From: Clostridia bacterium
GTDB lineage: Bacteria > Bacillota > Clostridia > Oscillospirales > Acutalibacteraceae
Assembly: GCA_017465505.1 (NCBI GenBank)
Contig: JAFTWB010000004.1
Location: 1-64,000, forward strand
Direction of reading: 5' to 3'
Length of the DNA: 64,000 nt
The notes under the pieces are model-generated. The model searched no databases and was not told the DNA's origin. It saw only the letters and a program-made list of their open reading frames with translations. Positions within the stretch are counted from its first letter, which is position 1; each line of letters opens with the position of its first letter. Positions 1 to 9,235 of this stretch are shown one piece after another. A program made the translations under genes and the position numbers.

Positions 1-2040
1 AGGAGCTGTTGTTGTAATAGGAGCTGCTGTTGTACCGGGCTGAGTTGTGGGAGCTGTTTCAGAGGGGTCAGGAGCTACAGTTGTAACAGGTGCTGTAGGA
101 GCTGTTGTAACAATTTCTGTAGGCTTAACTGTTGTTGTGGGAACCTCTGTGGGAGCCTGAGTAGTTGTAGGAGCTACTGTTGTTGTGGGAACCACAGGCT
201 CAGCGTCCTTCTCAATGAGGATTGTGCCCTGAGCACCGCTGTTGAATGTAACCTTGCCGCCTGCAACTGTTGCTGTGTCACCTGTGTAGGTGTTTACAAC
301 CTTTGTGCCGTCAGCAAATGCATTGTTAAGTGTAATTGTTGTGCTTACGTTCTTGTTTGCACCAATTACGCAAACTACTACATCGTTAACGCCGTTCTTG
401 TTGTAAGTACGGCTGAAAGCTGTACCGCTTGTAGCAGAGAGGCTCTGGTGAGAACCGGCACCAACTGCAACGTGGTTGTTACGGAAAGTACCAACCTTCT
501 GCCAATGAGCAAGAATATTCTTGTCCATAGAGTTCCAGTTCATAAAGCTTCTGTTCTCGTGGTCGTGGATAGAACAGGTTACATAAGGTCTGTTTGTTTC
601 GTCGCCGTAGTAAATCTGAACACCACCGGGTAAGAGGAGAAGTGCAGAACCCTGATAATAGAGGTCGTTACGGCAAAGACCTGTATCGTGAGAAGAAATG
701 TATGTAAGTGCGTTGAAGTTTGCGTCGCTGTTGATTCTGTTGGCATAATCAGTGTAAGTCTGATTGAGGTTGCCTGCCTTCTTCATACCATCGCAGCCGC
801 TGCCTGTGCTTGAGCCGGAGAAGGAGAAGTTAATCATAGAATCGAAGCCGTTGGAGTAGTAACCGTTTTTGTCAAGACCCTGACCGAAGTTTTCACCTGT
901 CATCCAGAAGTCTTCGTCCCAATCAGCACCAACGGCACCGGAGTTGGCAGTTCTCCAGTTCTGGAGAGCCTTTGTACAAGTGTCGGAGAGCTTCTTCCAA
1001 GTGGACTGCTCAACGTGCTTTGCAGTATCACAACGGAAACCGTCGATACCATACTCCTCAACCCACTGTGCATACCAGGAAACAAGGTAGTTGGAAACTG
1101 TCTTGCCGCCGAGGTTGTACTTCTGGATTGTCTGGTTAACTTCGTTTGTCTTAGCAGAGAGAGTGCCCTCTTTGCCCCATTTTGTCTTAAGAATCTGAGG
1201 AATATCAACTGTGCTGCCTGACTCTGTTCTGAAGTCGGGAAGGTAGTTAACTTCGCCCTTTAAGTCAGAGCCGTCGCCGCCCTGGTAACCTGCAAGACCT
1301 GCACGAATCCAGTTAGTACCCCACCATTTGCCCCAGGCATTTGAGTCGCCATTGTAGTCGATTTTGCCATGGTAGTTGGTCTGGTTGGGAGAGCCGTAGT
1401 TGTAGTAAACATCCTGCCAGCCGCTCTTAAGTGTACCGAAGCCGTACTCGTTCATATCGTACATTGTGTTGTAGCCGGGGTGATTGAGAACAACGTCAAG
1501 AACGATACGGATACCGTGCTTATGAGCTGTGTCAATCATCTCTTTGAACTCGGCCTCTGTACCGTAGTTCTTGTCAAGTTCGGAGAAGTCAAGGCCATAG
1601 TAGCCGTGGTAAGCAAAGTGAGGGAAGCTCTTCTTGCCGTCGCCGCCTACTGCGTAGCCGTGAACCTGCTCGAACCAGCCTGCAACCCAGATTGCATTAA
1701 CACCGAGGTCATCGAAATAGCCCTCGTTAATCTTCTTGGTAATACCCTTGAAGTCACCGCCCTGGAAGGAAGCTACTGTATCGAAGCTTGCTTTAGAGCC
1801 GTTCTGGTTAAGACCTCTGCCATAACTGTTATCGTTGCTTGTGTTACCGTTTTCGAAACGGTCAGTAAGCAAGAAATAAACAGTTGCATTGTCCCAAGTA
1901 AAGTCATCAGCAGATGTGGGATTGGCAGAAACCTCTGCAACCTCAACAACTGCAGCACTTGCTGTGAAGCCTACTGCACAGATAGAAAGAACTGTGGCAA
2001 GTGTAAGCAATAAGCACAGCAGCTTTTTGCATTTGTTCAT
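1..2040 (-). CDS. Secreted alpha-amylase (GH13), 3' end cut by window edge
   Basis: Extracellular starch/maltodextrin endo-hydrolase of glycoside hydrolase family 13. The frame is open from an ATG at 2040, behind an AAAGGAT-like site, to the left edge (680 codons seen, no stop). A signal peptide of about 29 residues (Cys-Lys-Lys start, Leu-rich core, ASA-A cleavage) comes first. All GH13 landmarks are visible: DVVLNHP (region I), GFRCDTAKHVE with nucleophile Asp338, WMTGENFG with the acid/base Glu, and ISSHDTG with the third acid. After a beta-sandwich C-domain comes a Thr/Pro/Val-rich linker (about positions 1-200) that probably leads to a carbohydrate-binding, dockerin or anchoring module outside the window. 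Family assignment is secure; exact substrate and C-terminal module are unknown. Confidence 0.95.
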   Translation of the reverse strand, partial: MNKCKKLLCLLLTLATVLSICAVGFTASAAVVEVAEVSANPTSADDFTWDNATVYFLLTDRFENGNTSNDNSYGRGLNQNGSKASFDTVASFQGGDFKGITKKINEGYFDDLGVNAIWVAGWFEQVHGYAVGGDGKKSFPHFAYHGYYGLDFSELDKNYGTEAEFKEMIDTAHKHGIRIVLDVVLNHPGYNTMYDMNEYGFGTLKSGWQDVYYNYGSPNQTNYHGKIDYNGDSNAWGKWWGTNWIRAGLAGYQGGDGSDLKGEVNYLPDFRTESGSTVDIPQILKTKWGKEGTLSAKTNEVNQTIQKYNLGGKTVSNYLVSWYAQWVEEYGIDGFRCDTAKHVEQSTWKKLSDTCTKALQNWRTANSGAVGADWDEDFWMTGENFGQGLDKNGYYSNGFDSMINFSFSGSSTGSGCDGMKKAGNLNQTYTDYANRINSDANFNALTYISSHDTGLCRNDLYYQGSALLLLPGGVQIYYGDETNRPYVTCSIHDHENRSFMNWNSMDKNILAHWQKVGTFRNNHVAVGAGSHQSLSATSGTAFSRTYNKNGVNDVVVCVIGANKNVSTTITLNNAFADGTKVVNTYTGDTATVAGGKVTFNSGAQGTILIEKDAEPVVPTTTVAPTTTQAPTEVPTTTVKPTEIVTTAPTAPVTTVAPDPSETAPTTQPGTTAAPITTTAP

Positions 2041-2233
2041 TTAAAACCATCCTTTCGTTTATCACAAAAATGTGAAAATCCTACTAATACATTATATCAA
2101 AATCAGCGGTTTTTACAATGGGTGAAATACACATAATTATGGCTGATTTTTGACATATATTACAAAATCTTAAATTTTTGATTATTTTTAATGGAAAAAC
2201 AGGCGACAGAAAAATTATAAATTTCCAAAATAA

Positions 2234-2262
2234 TTGACAAATCTCTTATAACATAATATAAT
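2234..2262 (+). promoter_or_regulatory. Promoter of the pot operon
   Basis: Perfect sigma-A type promoter: TTGACA at 2234-2239, 17-bp spacer, TATAAT at 2257-2262. It lies about 70 bp before potA, and the expected start near 2269 places the inverted repeat at 2270-2298 at the very 5' end of the transcript. Confidence 0.85.
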
Positions 2263-2269
2263 TTGATTT

Positions 2270-2298
2270 TAATAATAGGGTAATATGCCCTATTATTA
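2270..2298 (+). promoter_or_regulatory. 11-bp inverted repeat at the potA transcript start
   Basis: TAATAATAGGG (2270-2280) and its exact reverse complement CCCTATTATTA (2288-2298) surround a 7-nt loop. It starts at the predicted +1. It could be an operator for an unlinked repressor or a 5'-stabilising hairpin. No run of U follows, so it is not a terminator. No potR-like regulator gene adjoins the operon. Confidence 0.55.
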
Positions 2299-2332
2299 TC
2301 ATTTCAGATTATGATTTTGGGGGTGGCTTTTT

Positions 2333-3751
2333 ATGAAGGACAGCACCATTATCTCCCTTAAAGATATAAATGTAAGCTTTAACGGCGAGGTAATAATCAA
2401 CAACATCAGCCTTGATATTAAGGACGAGGAGTTTATCACCTTCTTAGGTCCGTCAGGCTGCGGTAAAACCACAACTCTCAGGATTATAGGCGGATTTCTT
2501 GAACCCGATAGCGGCGACCTTTTCTACGAAGGCAAGCGTATCAACGGTACACCGCCCCACAAGAGAAACATTAACACGGTATTTCAGAAGTACGCACTTT
2601 TCCCTCACTTAAACGTTTTTGACAACGTTGCTTTCGGCTTAAAGCTTAAGAAGCTTCCAAAAGCAGAGATTAAGCAGAAGGTAAAGCATATGCTTTCTGT
2701 TGTAGACCTTAAGGGTTACGAAAAGCGTAGTGTGAGCCAGCTTTCAGGCGGTCAGCAGCAGCGAGTTGCTATTGCAAGGGCCCTTGTGTGCGACCCTGAC
2801 GTGCTTTTACTTGACGAGCCTTTAGGTGCTCTTGACTTAAAGCTCAGGAAGGATATGCAGATTGAATTAAAGCGTATTCAGAAAATGACAAAGAAAACCT
2901 TTGTATATGTAACTCACGACCAGGAAGAAGCACTTACAATGAGCGACAGGGTTGTGGTTATGAACAACGGTGTTATTGAGCAGATTGGTACACCTACCGA
3001 TATATATAACGAGCCTTCAAACGCCTTTGTTGCCGACTTTATCGGCGAGGCTAACATCCTTAATGCGACTATGGTTGAGGATTATAAGGTAAATATACTG
3101 GGCACAGAATTCAAGTGCACCGACTCGGGCTTTGGCAAAAACAAGCCTGTGGATGTGGTTATCAGACCTGAGGACATTCTGGTAGTGCCTGTGGAAAACG
3201 GCATTATCTCAGGTAAGGTTATAAACACTGTTTTCAAAGGCGTTCACTACGAAATGGAAGTAAAGTGCAAAAACTGCACTCTGCTGATTCACTCAACTGT
3301 AAGCCAGAGCGTTGGCGAGACCATCGGAATGTATGTGACTCCCGACAATATTCATATTATGAACAAGCTCTTCCCCACTCCTTACAACGAGTTTGAGGCT
3401 GTGGTCACTTCTTCAGACGAAGAAGAAAACACCACAACCATCACCATTGAGGGCAAAGAGGTTGAGATTAAGGACAGATACTTTGAGAAAGACTCAAGGC
3501 TTCACATTATTCTTCCGCCCACGGGTATCCACGTTGCAGGCGACGGTGTAGGTCAGATTGACGACGTTTACATCGAGTCTGTAATCTGGAAAGGAGAGTA
3601 CAACGAGATTATCGTTGAGGCTAACGAGAGAAAGTGGCTTATGCACAGTGCTCAGGACGAGCAGGTTGCTACCTACGCTCCGATTTGTTTTGACTTTACT
3701 GACGCAGTAATCACTCTCTGTGAAAATACGGAGGGCGAAAATGAAGTCTAA
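2333..3751 (+). CDS. potA: Spermidine/putrescine ABC importer ATPase with extended C-terminus
   Basis: Energises polyamine uptake by PotBC at the inner face of the membrane. Walker [10 protein letters not shown] (about 39-47), signature LSGGQQQR, Walker [13 protein letters not shown] and the THDQEEA switch are intact, followed by a TOBE regulatory region. At 472 residues it is about 100 longer than usual PotA (350-375). The surplus is an extra beta-rich, acidic segment from about residue 350 on that resembles a second OB/TOBE-like unit. The ATG follows a G-rich site (GGGGGTGG). Its end overlaps potB by 11 bp, so the two are translationally coupled. Confidence 0.95.
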   Translation: MKDSTIISLKDINVSFNGEVIINNISLDIKDEEFITFLGPSGCGKTTTLRIIGGFLEPDSGDLFYEGKRINGTPPHKRNINTVFQKYALFPHLNVFDNVAFGLKLKKLPKAEIKQKVKHMLSVVDLKGYEKRSVSQLSGGQQQRVAIARALVCDPDVLLLDEPLGALDLKLRKDMQIELKRIQKMTKKTFVYVTHDQEEALTMSDRVVVMNNGVIEQIGTPTDIYNEPSNAFVADFIGEANILNATMVEDYKVNILGTEFKCTDSGFGKNKPVDVVIRPEDILVVPVENGIISGKVINTVFKGVHYEMEVKCKNCTLLIHSTVSQSVGETIGMYVTPDNIHIMNKLFPTPYNEFEAVVTSSDEEENTTTITIEGKEVEIKDRYFEKDSRLHIILPPTGIHVAGDGVGQIDDVYIESVIWKGEYNEIIVEANERKWLMHSAQDEQVATYAPICFDFTDAVITLCENTEGENEV

Positions 3752-4535
3752 AAAGTTAGCTCTGCCCTATATCCTGTGGATGTTGGTGTTTGTGCTTGTG
3801 CCTCTGGGTATGGTTATTGCCTTTGCAATACGGGACGACGCAGGACACTTCACCTTTGAGTTTATCAGCAAAGCCTGGGGATACAGGGATGTTTTCCTTC
3901 ATTCTTTATGGGTTGCACTTTTATCTACTGCAATCTGTCTTTTGCTGGCTTACCCTCTGAGCTATATAATCTCAAGGGCAAAGGCAAGGACTCAACGTAC
4001 AGTTATTATGCTTGTAATGGTGCCTATGTGGATGAACTTCCTTCTTCGCATTTATGCTTGGGTTGTTCTTCTGTCAAAAGGCGGTCCCATTGATTCCATT
4101 CTGGGGCTTTTGGGAATTCATGTTCCTCTCATCGGCAACACAGGTGCCGTTGTGCTGGGTATGGTTTATGAATTTCTACCCTTTATGATTTTACCTCTTT
4201 ATACCGTTATGGGTAAAATCGACAAGAGCCTTATTGAAGCCGCTCAGGACTTAGGAAGCAACGGTTTCAACGTTTTCAGCAAGGTTGTGCTTCCTCTATC
4301 TGTTCCCGGTATTGTTTCGGGCGTTACAATGGTTTTTGTACCCACTGCAAGTACCTTCCTGGTTTCCCAGTACTTAGGCGGCACTGATGACATTATGATT
4401 GGTGACGTTATTGAAAAGGTGTTCCAGACAGACAGGCACACAGGCTCTGCACTTTCCCTCTGCCTTATGGTTATAATTCTGCTGTTCATTATTGTTATGA
4501 ACCGCTTTGGTGACGAGGAGGCAGTAGGAGTATGA
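3741..4535 (+). CDS. potB: Spermidine/putrescine ABC importer permease PotB
   Basis: Integral membrane half of the polyamine channel (264 residues), with about six hydrophobic segments and the cytoplasmic EAA loop ([20 protein letters not shown]) that docks on PotA. I chose the ATG at 3741 because GGAGGG ends six bases upstream; a GTG at 3720 in the same frame would lie further inside potA without a good site. The stop overlaps the potC start (ATGA), which fits one polycistronic potABCD message. Confidence 0.95.
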   Translation: MKSKKLALPYILWMLVFVLVPLGMVIAFAIRDDAGHFTFEFISKAWGYRDVFLHSLWVALLSTAICLLLAYPLSYIISRAKARTQRTVIMLVMVPMWMNFLLRIYAWVVLLSKGGPIDSILGLLGIHVPLIGNTGAVVLGMVYEFLPFMILPLYTVMGKIDKSLIEAAQDLGSNGFNVFSKVVLPLSVPGIVSGVTMVFVPTASTFLVSQYLGGTDDIMIGDVIEKVFQTDRHTGSALSLCLMVIILLFIIVMNRFGDEEAVGV

Positions 4536-5335
4536 AAAAAATGAAAATCGGCAGTAAGCTTTACATACTGCTTATTATGATGTTCCTCTATGCACCTATT
4601 GCGGTGCTTATTGCCTACTCTTTCAACGACGGCAAAACAATGGTCTGGAAAGGCTTTACCTTTGACTGGTATATTGAGCTTTTCAAGGACTCCTCTATTA
4701 TGACATCTCTGTATAATACCCTCAGCGTTGCACTTTTAGCGGCTATCGCCTCAACACTTCTCGGCACACTGGCGGCTATCGGTATGTATAATTTCAGAGG
4801 CACTCCCAGAAAGATTTTTCAGACTGTTTCAAACATTCCCATTATCAACCCCGAAATTGTAACAGGTGTTTCCTTAATGCTTTTCTTTACATTTCTGGGC
4901 AGGATGTTTGACTTTGAAATGGGCTTTGTGACAGTACTTCTTGCTCACATAGGCTTCTGTACTCCTTACGTTATCCTCTCTGTTGCTCCCAAAATCCGCC
5001 AGATGGACAAAAACATCTATGAGGCGGCTCTGGACCTTGGCTGCAATCAGATTCAGGCTTTCTTCAAGGTGGTATTTTTTGAGCTTCTGCCCGGTATTCT
5101 CTCGGGCTTTCTCATAAGCTTTACCTATTCTCTGGACGACTTCGTTATTACCTACTTTACACGAGGCAGCAAATTCCAGACTCTTCCCATTGAGATATAC
5201 ACAATGATCAGAAAGCGTATATCTCCGAAAATCAATGCACTTTCAACAATACTGTTCTTAGTTGTTTTCACGGTTCTTATAATCACAAATATCAGAGATT
5301 ACAAAGCCGAGAAAAAAATCCAAAATTCTAAATAA
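4532..5335 (+). CDS. potC: Spermidine/putrescine ABC importer permease PotC
   Basis: Second permease subunit (267 residues), with hydrophobic segments from residue 8 on and its own EAA loop (EAALDLGCNQIQAFFKVVFFE). It pairs with PotB to form the translocation path. The start is coupled to potB through an ATGA overlap behind GGAGGCAGTAGGAG. The gene order A-B-C-D is the classical arrangement of the operon. Confidence 0.95.
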   Translation: MKKMKIGSKLYILLIMMFLYAPIAVLIAYSFNDGKTMVWKGFTFDWYIELFKDSSIMTSLYNTLSVALLAAIASTLLGTLAAIGMYNFRGTPRKIFQTVSNIPIINPEIVTGVSLMLFFTFLGRMFDFEMGFVTVLLAHIGFCTPYVILSVAPKIRQMDKNIYEAALDLGCNQIQAFFKVVFFELLPGILSGFLISFTYSLDDFVITYFTRGSKFQTLPIEIYTMIRKRISPKINALSTILFLVVFTVLIITNIRDYKAEKKIQNSK

Positions 5336-5348
5336 GGGAGATAGATAA

Positions 5349-6419
5349 ATGAAAAAACTCATCTGCATTTTAATGGTACTTGTTCTCACAGTTGGAGCTA
5401 TGGCAACTCTCAGCGGTTGCGGTAAGTCCTATGACAGCGAAATCAACGTTTTTAACTGGGGCGAGAACATCAGCGACGGCACCGACGGCTCTATGGATGT
5501 TATCAAAGAGTTCGAAGACAAGTTCAACATCAAGGTTAACTACACAACCTACGAAACAAACGAAGAGCTTTACTCAATTTTAAGTTCCTCAAATTCAAGC
5601 TACGACATCGTAATTCCTTCTGACTATATGATTGAAAAGCTTATCTCTGAGGATTTACTTACAGAGATTGACTTTGAGAACATTCCCAACTACAAGAACA
5701 TCGCTGAAACCTACAAAAACCTGCCCTTTGACCCTGAAAACAAGTACTCTGTTCCCTACACCTGGGGTGTGGTTGCACTTGGATATAACACCACAATGGT
5801 AAATGGCGTTGAAATCAAGGGCTTTGCAGATTTATGGAACGAGAACCTCAAGGGCAACATCCTTATGATTGACAACAGCCGTGACGCAATGGCAATTGCA
5901 ATGCAGCTTTCAGGTATTTCACCCACAAAGTTCACAAAGGCTGACGTTGACAAGGCAGCACAGAAGCTCTCTGAGCAGAAGCCCCTTCTCAAAAAGTACG
6001 TTATGGATATGGTGTTCACCGAGATGGAGGGTGCACAGGCTGCTATCGCTCCCTACTATGCAGGCGATATTTACTCTATGATTCAGAACAACCCCGACCT
6101 CACTTACTGCTTACCCGAGGAAGGCTCAAACTTCTTTGTTGACTCAATGTGTATTCCCAAATCCACACAGAACAAAGAGGGTGCAGAGCTTTTCATCAAC
6201 TTTATGTTAGAGGCTGAGGTTGGCGCTGCAAACGCTGAGTACATCGGCTACTCCACTCCTAACAGTGAAGCCTTCAAGCTTCTTCCCGAGGAAATTCAGA
6301 GCTCCGAGCTTATTTATCCCTCTGAGGAATACCTGAAGAAGTGCTACTCCTTCGCAGACCTTGACAAAGATGTTTACTCCTATATGCAGGAGAAATTCAT
6401 TGAAGTTAAGGCTGAGTAA
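5349..6419 (+). CDS. potD: Polyamine-binding lipoprotein PotD
   Basis: Extracytoplasmic receptor that delivers spermidine/putrescine to PotBC. The N-terminus is a lipoprotein signal with lipobox LSGC (Cys24). The mature part begins EINVFNWGENIS, typical of PotD/PotF, and carries aromatic and acidic residues of the family's ligand cleft (for example YTWGVVALGYN and the late DSMCIPKS strand). Length of 356 residues is normal. It lies 13 bp after potC behind AAGGGAGAT and ends the operon; the array at 6430-6595 and a terminator follow. Confidence 0.95.
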   Translation: MKKLICILMVLVLTVGAMATLSGCGKSYDSEINVFNWGENISDGTDGSMDVIKEFEDKFNIKVNYTTYETNEELYSILSSSNSSYDIVIPSDYMIEKLISEDLLTEIDFENIPNYKNIAETYKNLPFDPENKYSVPYTWGVVALGYNTTMVNGVEIKGFADLWNENLKGNILMIDNSRDAMAIAMQLSGISPTKFTKADVDKAAQKLSEQKPLLKKYVMDMVFTEMEGAQAAIAPYYAGDIYSMIQNNPDLTYCLPEEGSNFFVDSMCIPKSTQNKEGAELFINFMLEAEVGAANAEYIGYSTPNSEAFKLLPEEIQSSELIYPSEEYLKKCYSFADLDKDVYSYMQEKFIEVKAE

Positions 6420-6429
6420 TATAAAACTA

Positions 6430-6595
6430 AGTTTGCACAAGTGCAAGTGAAGTTGCCAATGTCAGTGAAGTTACTTCGTAGTTAAGTTTGCTTCGCAAAT
6501 GTTTTTAAAGCAAACTTAACTTCACTTTTAGTAAAACAAAAACTTCACTGTAATTTATTACAACTTCACTTCAAACTAAATGTTTGAAATTTCAC
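6430..6595. repeat. Palindromic hairpin array, linker AGTGAAGTT (copy 1)
   Basis: A 9-nt linker alternates with short hairpins. AGTGAAGTT occurs at 6446-6454 and 6464-6472 (AGTTAAGTT at 6480-6488). The polarity then flips to AACTTCACT at 6518-6526, 6541-6549 and 6562-6570. Between linkers lie GTAATTTATTAC (6550-6561) and TCAAACTAAATGTTTGA (6571-6587). The centre 6480-6523 forms a long stem (AGTTAAGTTTGC with GCAAACTTAACT). The whole element is thus an imperfect inverted repeat about 165 bp long. A second copy lies at 49118-49288. No reading frame is conserved between the copies. Confidence 0.85.
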
Positions 6596-6604
6596 CAAAA
6601 TATT

Positions 6605-6639
6605 AAAGGCGATTGACCGTAAAAAGTCAATCGCCTTTT
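6605..6639. terminator. Bidirectional terminator after potD
   Basis: AAAGGCGATTGAC (6605-6617) pairs with GTCAATCGCCTTTT (6626-6639). T-runs suit ends of both the pot operon and the minus-strand gene whose stop is at 6641. Confidence 0.85.
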
Positions 6640-6640
6640 G

Positions 6641-7396
6641 TTATGCTTTATTCTTTTTTTCTTTGTAGGATTTGCGTTTGTCCACAAATTTGTTGTAAGC
6701 AACAACGCCCATAAGTCCCAAGGCGGCAGTTGCACCGAAAATAAGAATTGAGGTAACAAAATTGCCTTCGCTCAGCTTATCTCCCACCAGAATGGAAGAA
6801 ATTACCGAGGGGATTCTCGCCACTGTGGAGATTATGAGAAACTCATAAAGCTTTATATTGGTAAGCCCTACAAAGTAGGTAAGCAAATCCTTGGGTGTGC
6901 CTATGGTAAAAAACACCAGAAAGATTATGCTTTTAAGCTTTCGCTCATTGCTTAAGAATTTCAGACTGTTAATCTTTTCTCGGGACACAAAAACCTCAAC
7001 AAGCTTTACGCCGAATTTCCTTACTAAAAGAAAAATCACCGTTGAGCCCAAGGCTGAGCCCGCAAGGCAGATAAGAAGTCCGCCCCAAGTGCCAAAGGCA
7101 AGACCACAGCCTACCTCTACCACTTCTCCCGGGATAAGTGCAACAATAACCTGAAGCACCTGAATACCCAAGGCAACAAGCCAACCCCACGCACCGAAAG
7201 ACTCTATGCGGGTCTGAAACTCTGTGATATTTGAAAGCTCAAATATTCCTACCTTTTTCCAGAGAAACCAGGTAAGCCAAACGCTTAATCCCAGAAGGGC
7301 AACAATTGAGGCACCTGCAAAAATCCGTCTTTTCAGAATATATTTTTTATCAGCACTGTGCTGATTTTCATTTCCTTTTTCCATTCCCTTTTCCAC
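6641..7396 (-). CDS. TVP38/TMEM64-family membrane protein (VTT domain)
   Basis: Polytopic membrane protein of 251 residues of the DedA/VTT superfamily, members of which are linked to lipid scrambling or flipping and membrane homeostasis. It shows a hydrophobic segment near residue 30, then the VTT region with LIPGEVVEVGCGLAFGTWGG and the later FTIGTPKDLLTYFVGL, the usual family hallmarks. The reading frame begins with GTG at 7396, directly after the stop of the upstream HAD gene; an in-frame ATG five codons in is possible. It probably shares a transcript with the HAD and cyclophilin genes. Substrate is unknown. Confidence 0.85.
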   Translation of the reverse strand: MEKGMEKGNENQHSADKKYILKRRIFAGASIVALLGLSVWLTWFLWKKVGIFELSNITEFQTRIESFGAWGWLVALGIQVLQVIVALIPGEVVEVGCGLAFGTWGGLLICLAGSALGSTVIFLLVRKFGVKLVEVFVSREKINSLKFLSNERKLKSIIFLVFFTIGTPKDLLTYFVGLTNIKLYEFLIISTVARIPSVISSILVGDKLSEGNFVTSILIFGATAALGLMGVVAYNKFVDKRKSYKEKKNKA

Positions 7397-7397
7397 T

Positions 7398-8243
7398 TTA
7401 TCCGATTTCCTTTAACTGCTTCTGATTTGTATCTGTAAGAGCTTCGCTGATGACTATTTTCTTGATGATATTCTTCACGGTTTTGTCCAGCTCACCGCCC
7501 TGAGAATAGTCCGCAGGAAAGATAAAGTCTACCCTGTCTTTTAAAAGAAGCTCCTCAACCTTATGCTTTGAGTCCTCCTGATACACGGCAATCGCCTGTC
7601 CCGAGTATGCCTTCATCATCTTCATACAAGGCACGTCGGAAAGACCGTCGCCTATGTAAATCATATTTGTAAAGGGGATACGCTTGGAGTCGTCAGGCAT
7701 TGAGCGGTTAAGGTCAACGTCGTTGGAAACATCCAGCACACCCTTGTTTATGCGATACACAAACTGGGTTTTGTTGGTGTAGTTTACTGCGGTTTTCGGC
7801 CAGGCGGCGTTGCCATCTTCGTCGTAGTAAAACTCGCAGGCAAAAATCTCTGTAAACTTGTCAGCAATAGCCGTGCCCTCGATAATTTCTTTCATACCTG
7901 AAGAAATTACATAGTGCTCGATTTTTGCTCCCTGCTCCTCTCCAAAAGCGTTAATGCGGTCAAACCAGCTCTCAACGCCTTTGTAAAGCTCAACATTTTT
8001 ACCGCTTTGGACAAAGCTTTCTCTCTTTAAAGAAACGCCTTTTTCACGGCAACGTTTTATGCAGGTATACATATATGCAAGGATTCCGTCCATTTTCTGG
8101 GCTCTGCCAAAGTCATTTGCCTCGCTCCAGAAATCAGAAGCGCTCATATCAAGCTTGGGGATAAGGTCGTATTCCTGCATATCACGGGTGCAAAGGGTTT
8201 TATCAAAGTCGTACATAATGGCGATTATAGGCTCAGAATGCAT
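7398..8243 (-). CDS. HAD-superfamily phosphatase, phosphoserine-phosphatase-like
   Basis: Cytosolic HAD hydrolase of 281 residues. Motif I is DFDKT (residues 12-16, nucleophile Asp12 and acid Asp14), motif II is the VISSG serine, and motif IV is YIGDGLSDVPCM. The long cap inserted after motif I is of the C1 type found in phosphoserine phosphatase relatives. Substrate cannot be read from sequence. The start has a strong AAAGGAG site at 8 bases. It sits between the cyclophilin lipoprotein gene (28 bp upstream) and the VTT gene on the same strand. Confidence 0.85.
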   Translation of the reverse strand: MHSEPIIAIMYDFDKTLCTRDMQEYDLIPKLDMSASDFWSEANDFGRAQKMDGILAYMYTCIKRCREKGVSLKRESFVQSGKNVELYKGVESWFDRINAFGEEQGAKIEHYVISSGMKEIIEGTAIADKFTEIFACEFYYDEDGNAAWPKTAVNYTNKTQFVYRINKGVLDVSNDVDLNRSMPDDSKRIPFTNMIYIGDGLSDVPCMKMMKAYSGQAIAVYQEDSKHKVEELLLKDRVDFIFPADYSQGGELDKTVKNIIKKIVISEALTDTNQKQLKEIG

Positions 8244-8271
8244 AAGAAATCTCCTTTGCTTTTTAGATTAT

Positions 8272-9216
8272 TCAGTTTGCTTTGTAAGTTGTGATTTCCA
8301 CAGACTCAATCTTAACGTCGGTCTTGGGCTTGTCGTTTGAGTCAACCTCAACCCCTGCAATTGCGTCAACAACGTCCATACCATCAATAACCTGAGCAAA
8401 TACTGTGTGACCGCCAACTGCTCTTAAAGCACCGTCTAAGTGGATGTTACCGCCGTTAGCCTTGTATAACTCCATAATCTCGTCAGTAACAAGATAGCTT
8501 AAAGGAGAAATAGGATAAGAGCCGGTGTACTGAGTATAAGTCTTGATGTAGTCCTCTACTGTGGGATAAGCTGCCTTGATAGAAGAATCCTGTGCGGCGG
8601 CTGCCTCAAACTCATTTACCAGAGCCTCGTAAGCTGTATCAAAATCCTGAACAATTGAAGGATTGAATGTATCAGCACCTGCCTGGTTGATGAAGAACTG
8701 GCTGCCGTTGGTGTTAACGCCGCTGTTTGCCATTGCAACAGAGCCGCGGATGTTAAAGAGAGTATCTGTAAACTCGTCCTCAAAAGCAGTACCGGAAGCG
8801 CTCTTGCCGCCTGTGCCGTCCTGCTTCTCGTAGTCGCCACCCTGAATCATAAAATTGTCGATTACACGGTGGAAGATAATGCCGTCATACTTGCCGTCCT
8901 TTGCAAGAGTGATGAAGTTTTCAACGGCTTTGGGAGCATTCTCGGGGAAGAATCTCCAGGTGATGTCGCCCATTGTTGTGTGGATAATGGCGATTGTGTC
9001 GCCTTCTTTGGGCATTTCAAGCTGATAGCCAACCTTATTTTTGGTATCAGACTTAAGGGCAGGGTTTGTCTCAGGACGAACTACTGTTACTTTAGAAACC
9101 GCACCTGTTGTGCCTTCTGTATCCCCGGTGCCTGAGTTACAGCAAGCAAGGCTTAAGCCGCAGCAAAGTGTGAGAGATGAGAGTAAAACAGTTTTTAAAA
9201 TAGTTTTGATTTTCAT
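8272..9216 (-). CDS. Lipoprotein peptidyl-prolyl isomerase (cyclophilin type) with large insertion
   Basis: Surface-anchored foldase. Lipobox SLAC places the lipidated Cys at residue 25. A Thr/Gly linker precedes a cyclophilin domain with FHRVIDNFMIQGGDY, GSVAMANSGVNTNGSQFFI and HTVFAQVIDGMDVVD. Roughly 80-90 residues rich in Ala, Glu and Tyr separate SQFFI from the HTVF strand, where typical cyclophilins have a short loop, so this is an insertion subdomain. It probably folds secreted proteins outside the membrane. The start has an AAAGGAT site; gene spacing suggests an operon with the HAD and VTT genes. Confidence 0.9.
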   Translation of the reverse strand: MKIKTILKTVLLSSLTLCCGLSLACCNSGTGDTEGTTGAVSKVTVVRPETNPALKSDTKNKVGYQLEMPKEGDTIAIIHTTMGDITWRFFPENAPKAVENFITLAKDGKYDGIIFHRVIDNFMIQGGDYEKQDGTGGKSASGTAFEDEFTDTLFNIRGSVAMANSGVNTNGSQFFINQAGADTFNPSIVQDFDTAYEALVNEFEAAAAQDSSIKAAYPTVEDYIKTYTQYTGSYPISPLSYLVTDEIMELYKANGGNIHLDGALRAVGGHTVFAQVIDGMDVVDAIAGVEVDSNDKPKTDVKIESVEITTYKAN

Positions 9217-9235
9217 AATTTTTATCCTTTCGGTT

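Noticed and set aside
1369-2013. 214-residue plus-strand frame
   Set aside because: Antisense shadow of the amylase; composition (Val/Cys/Asn-rich) reflects the reverse frame and it has no RBS.
6430-6595. CRISPR array
   Set aside because: Linkers are 9 nt and the intervening pieces are self-complementary and of uneven length; polarity flips in the middle. No cas genes nearby.
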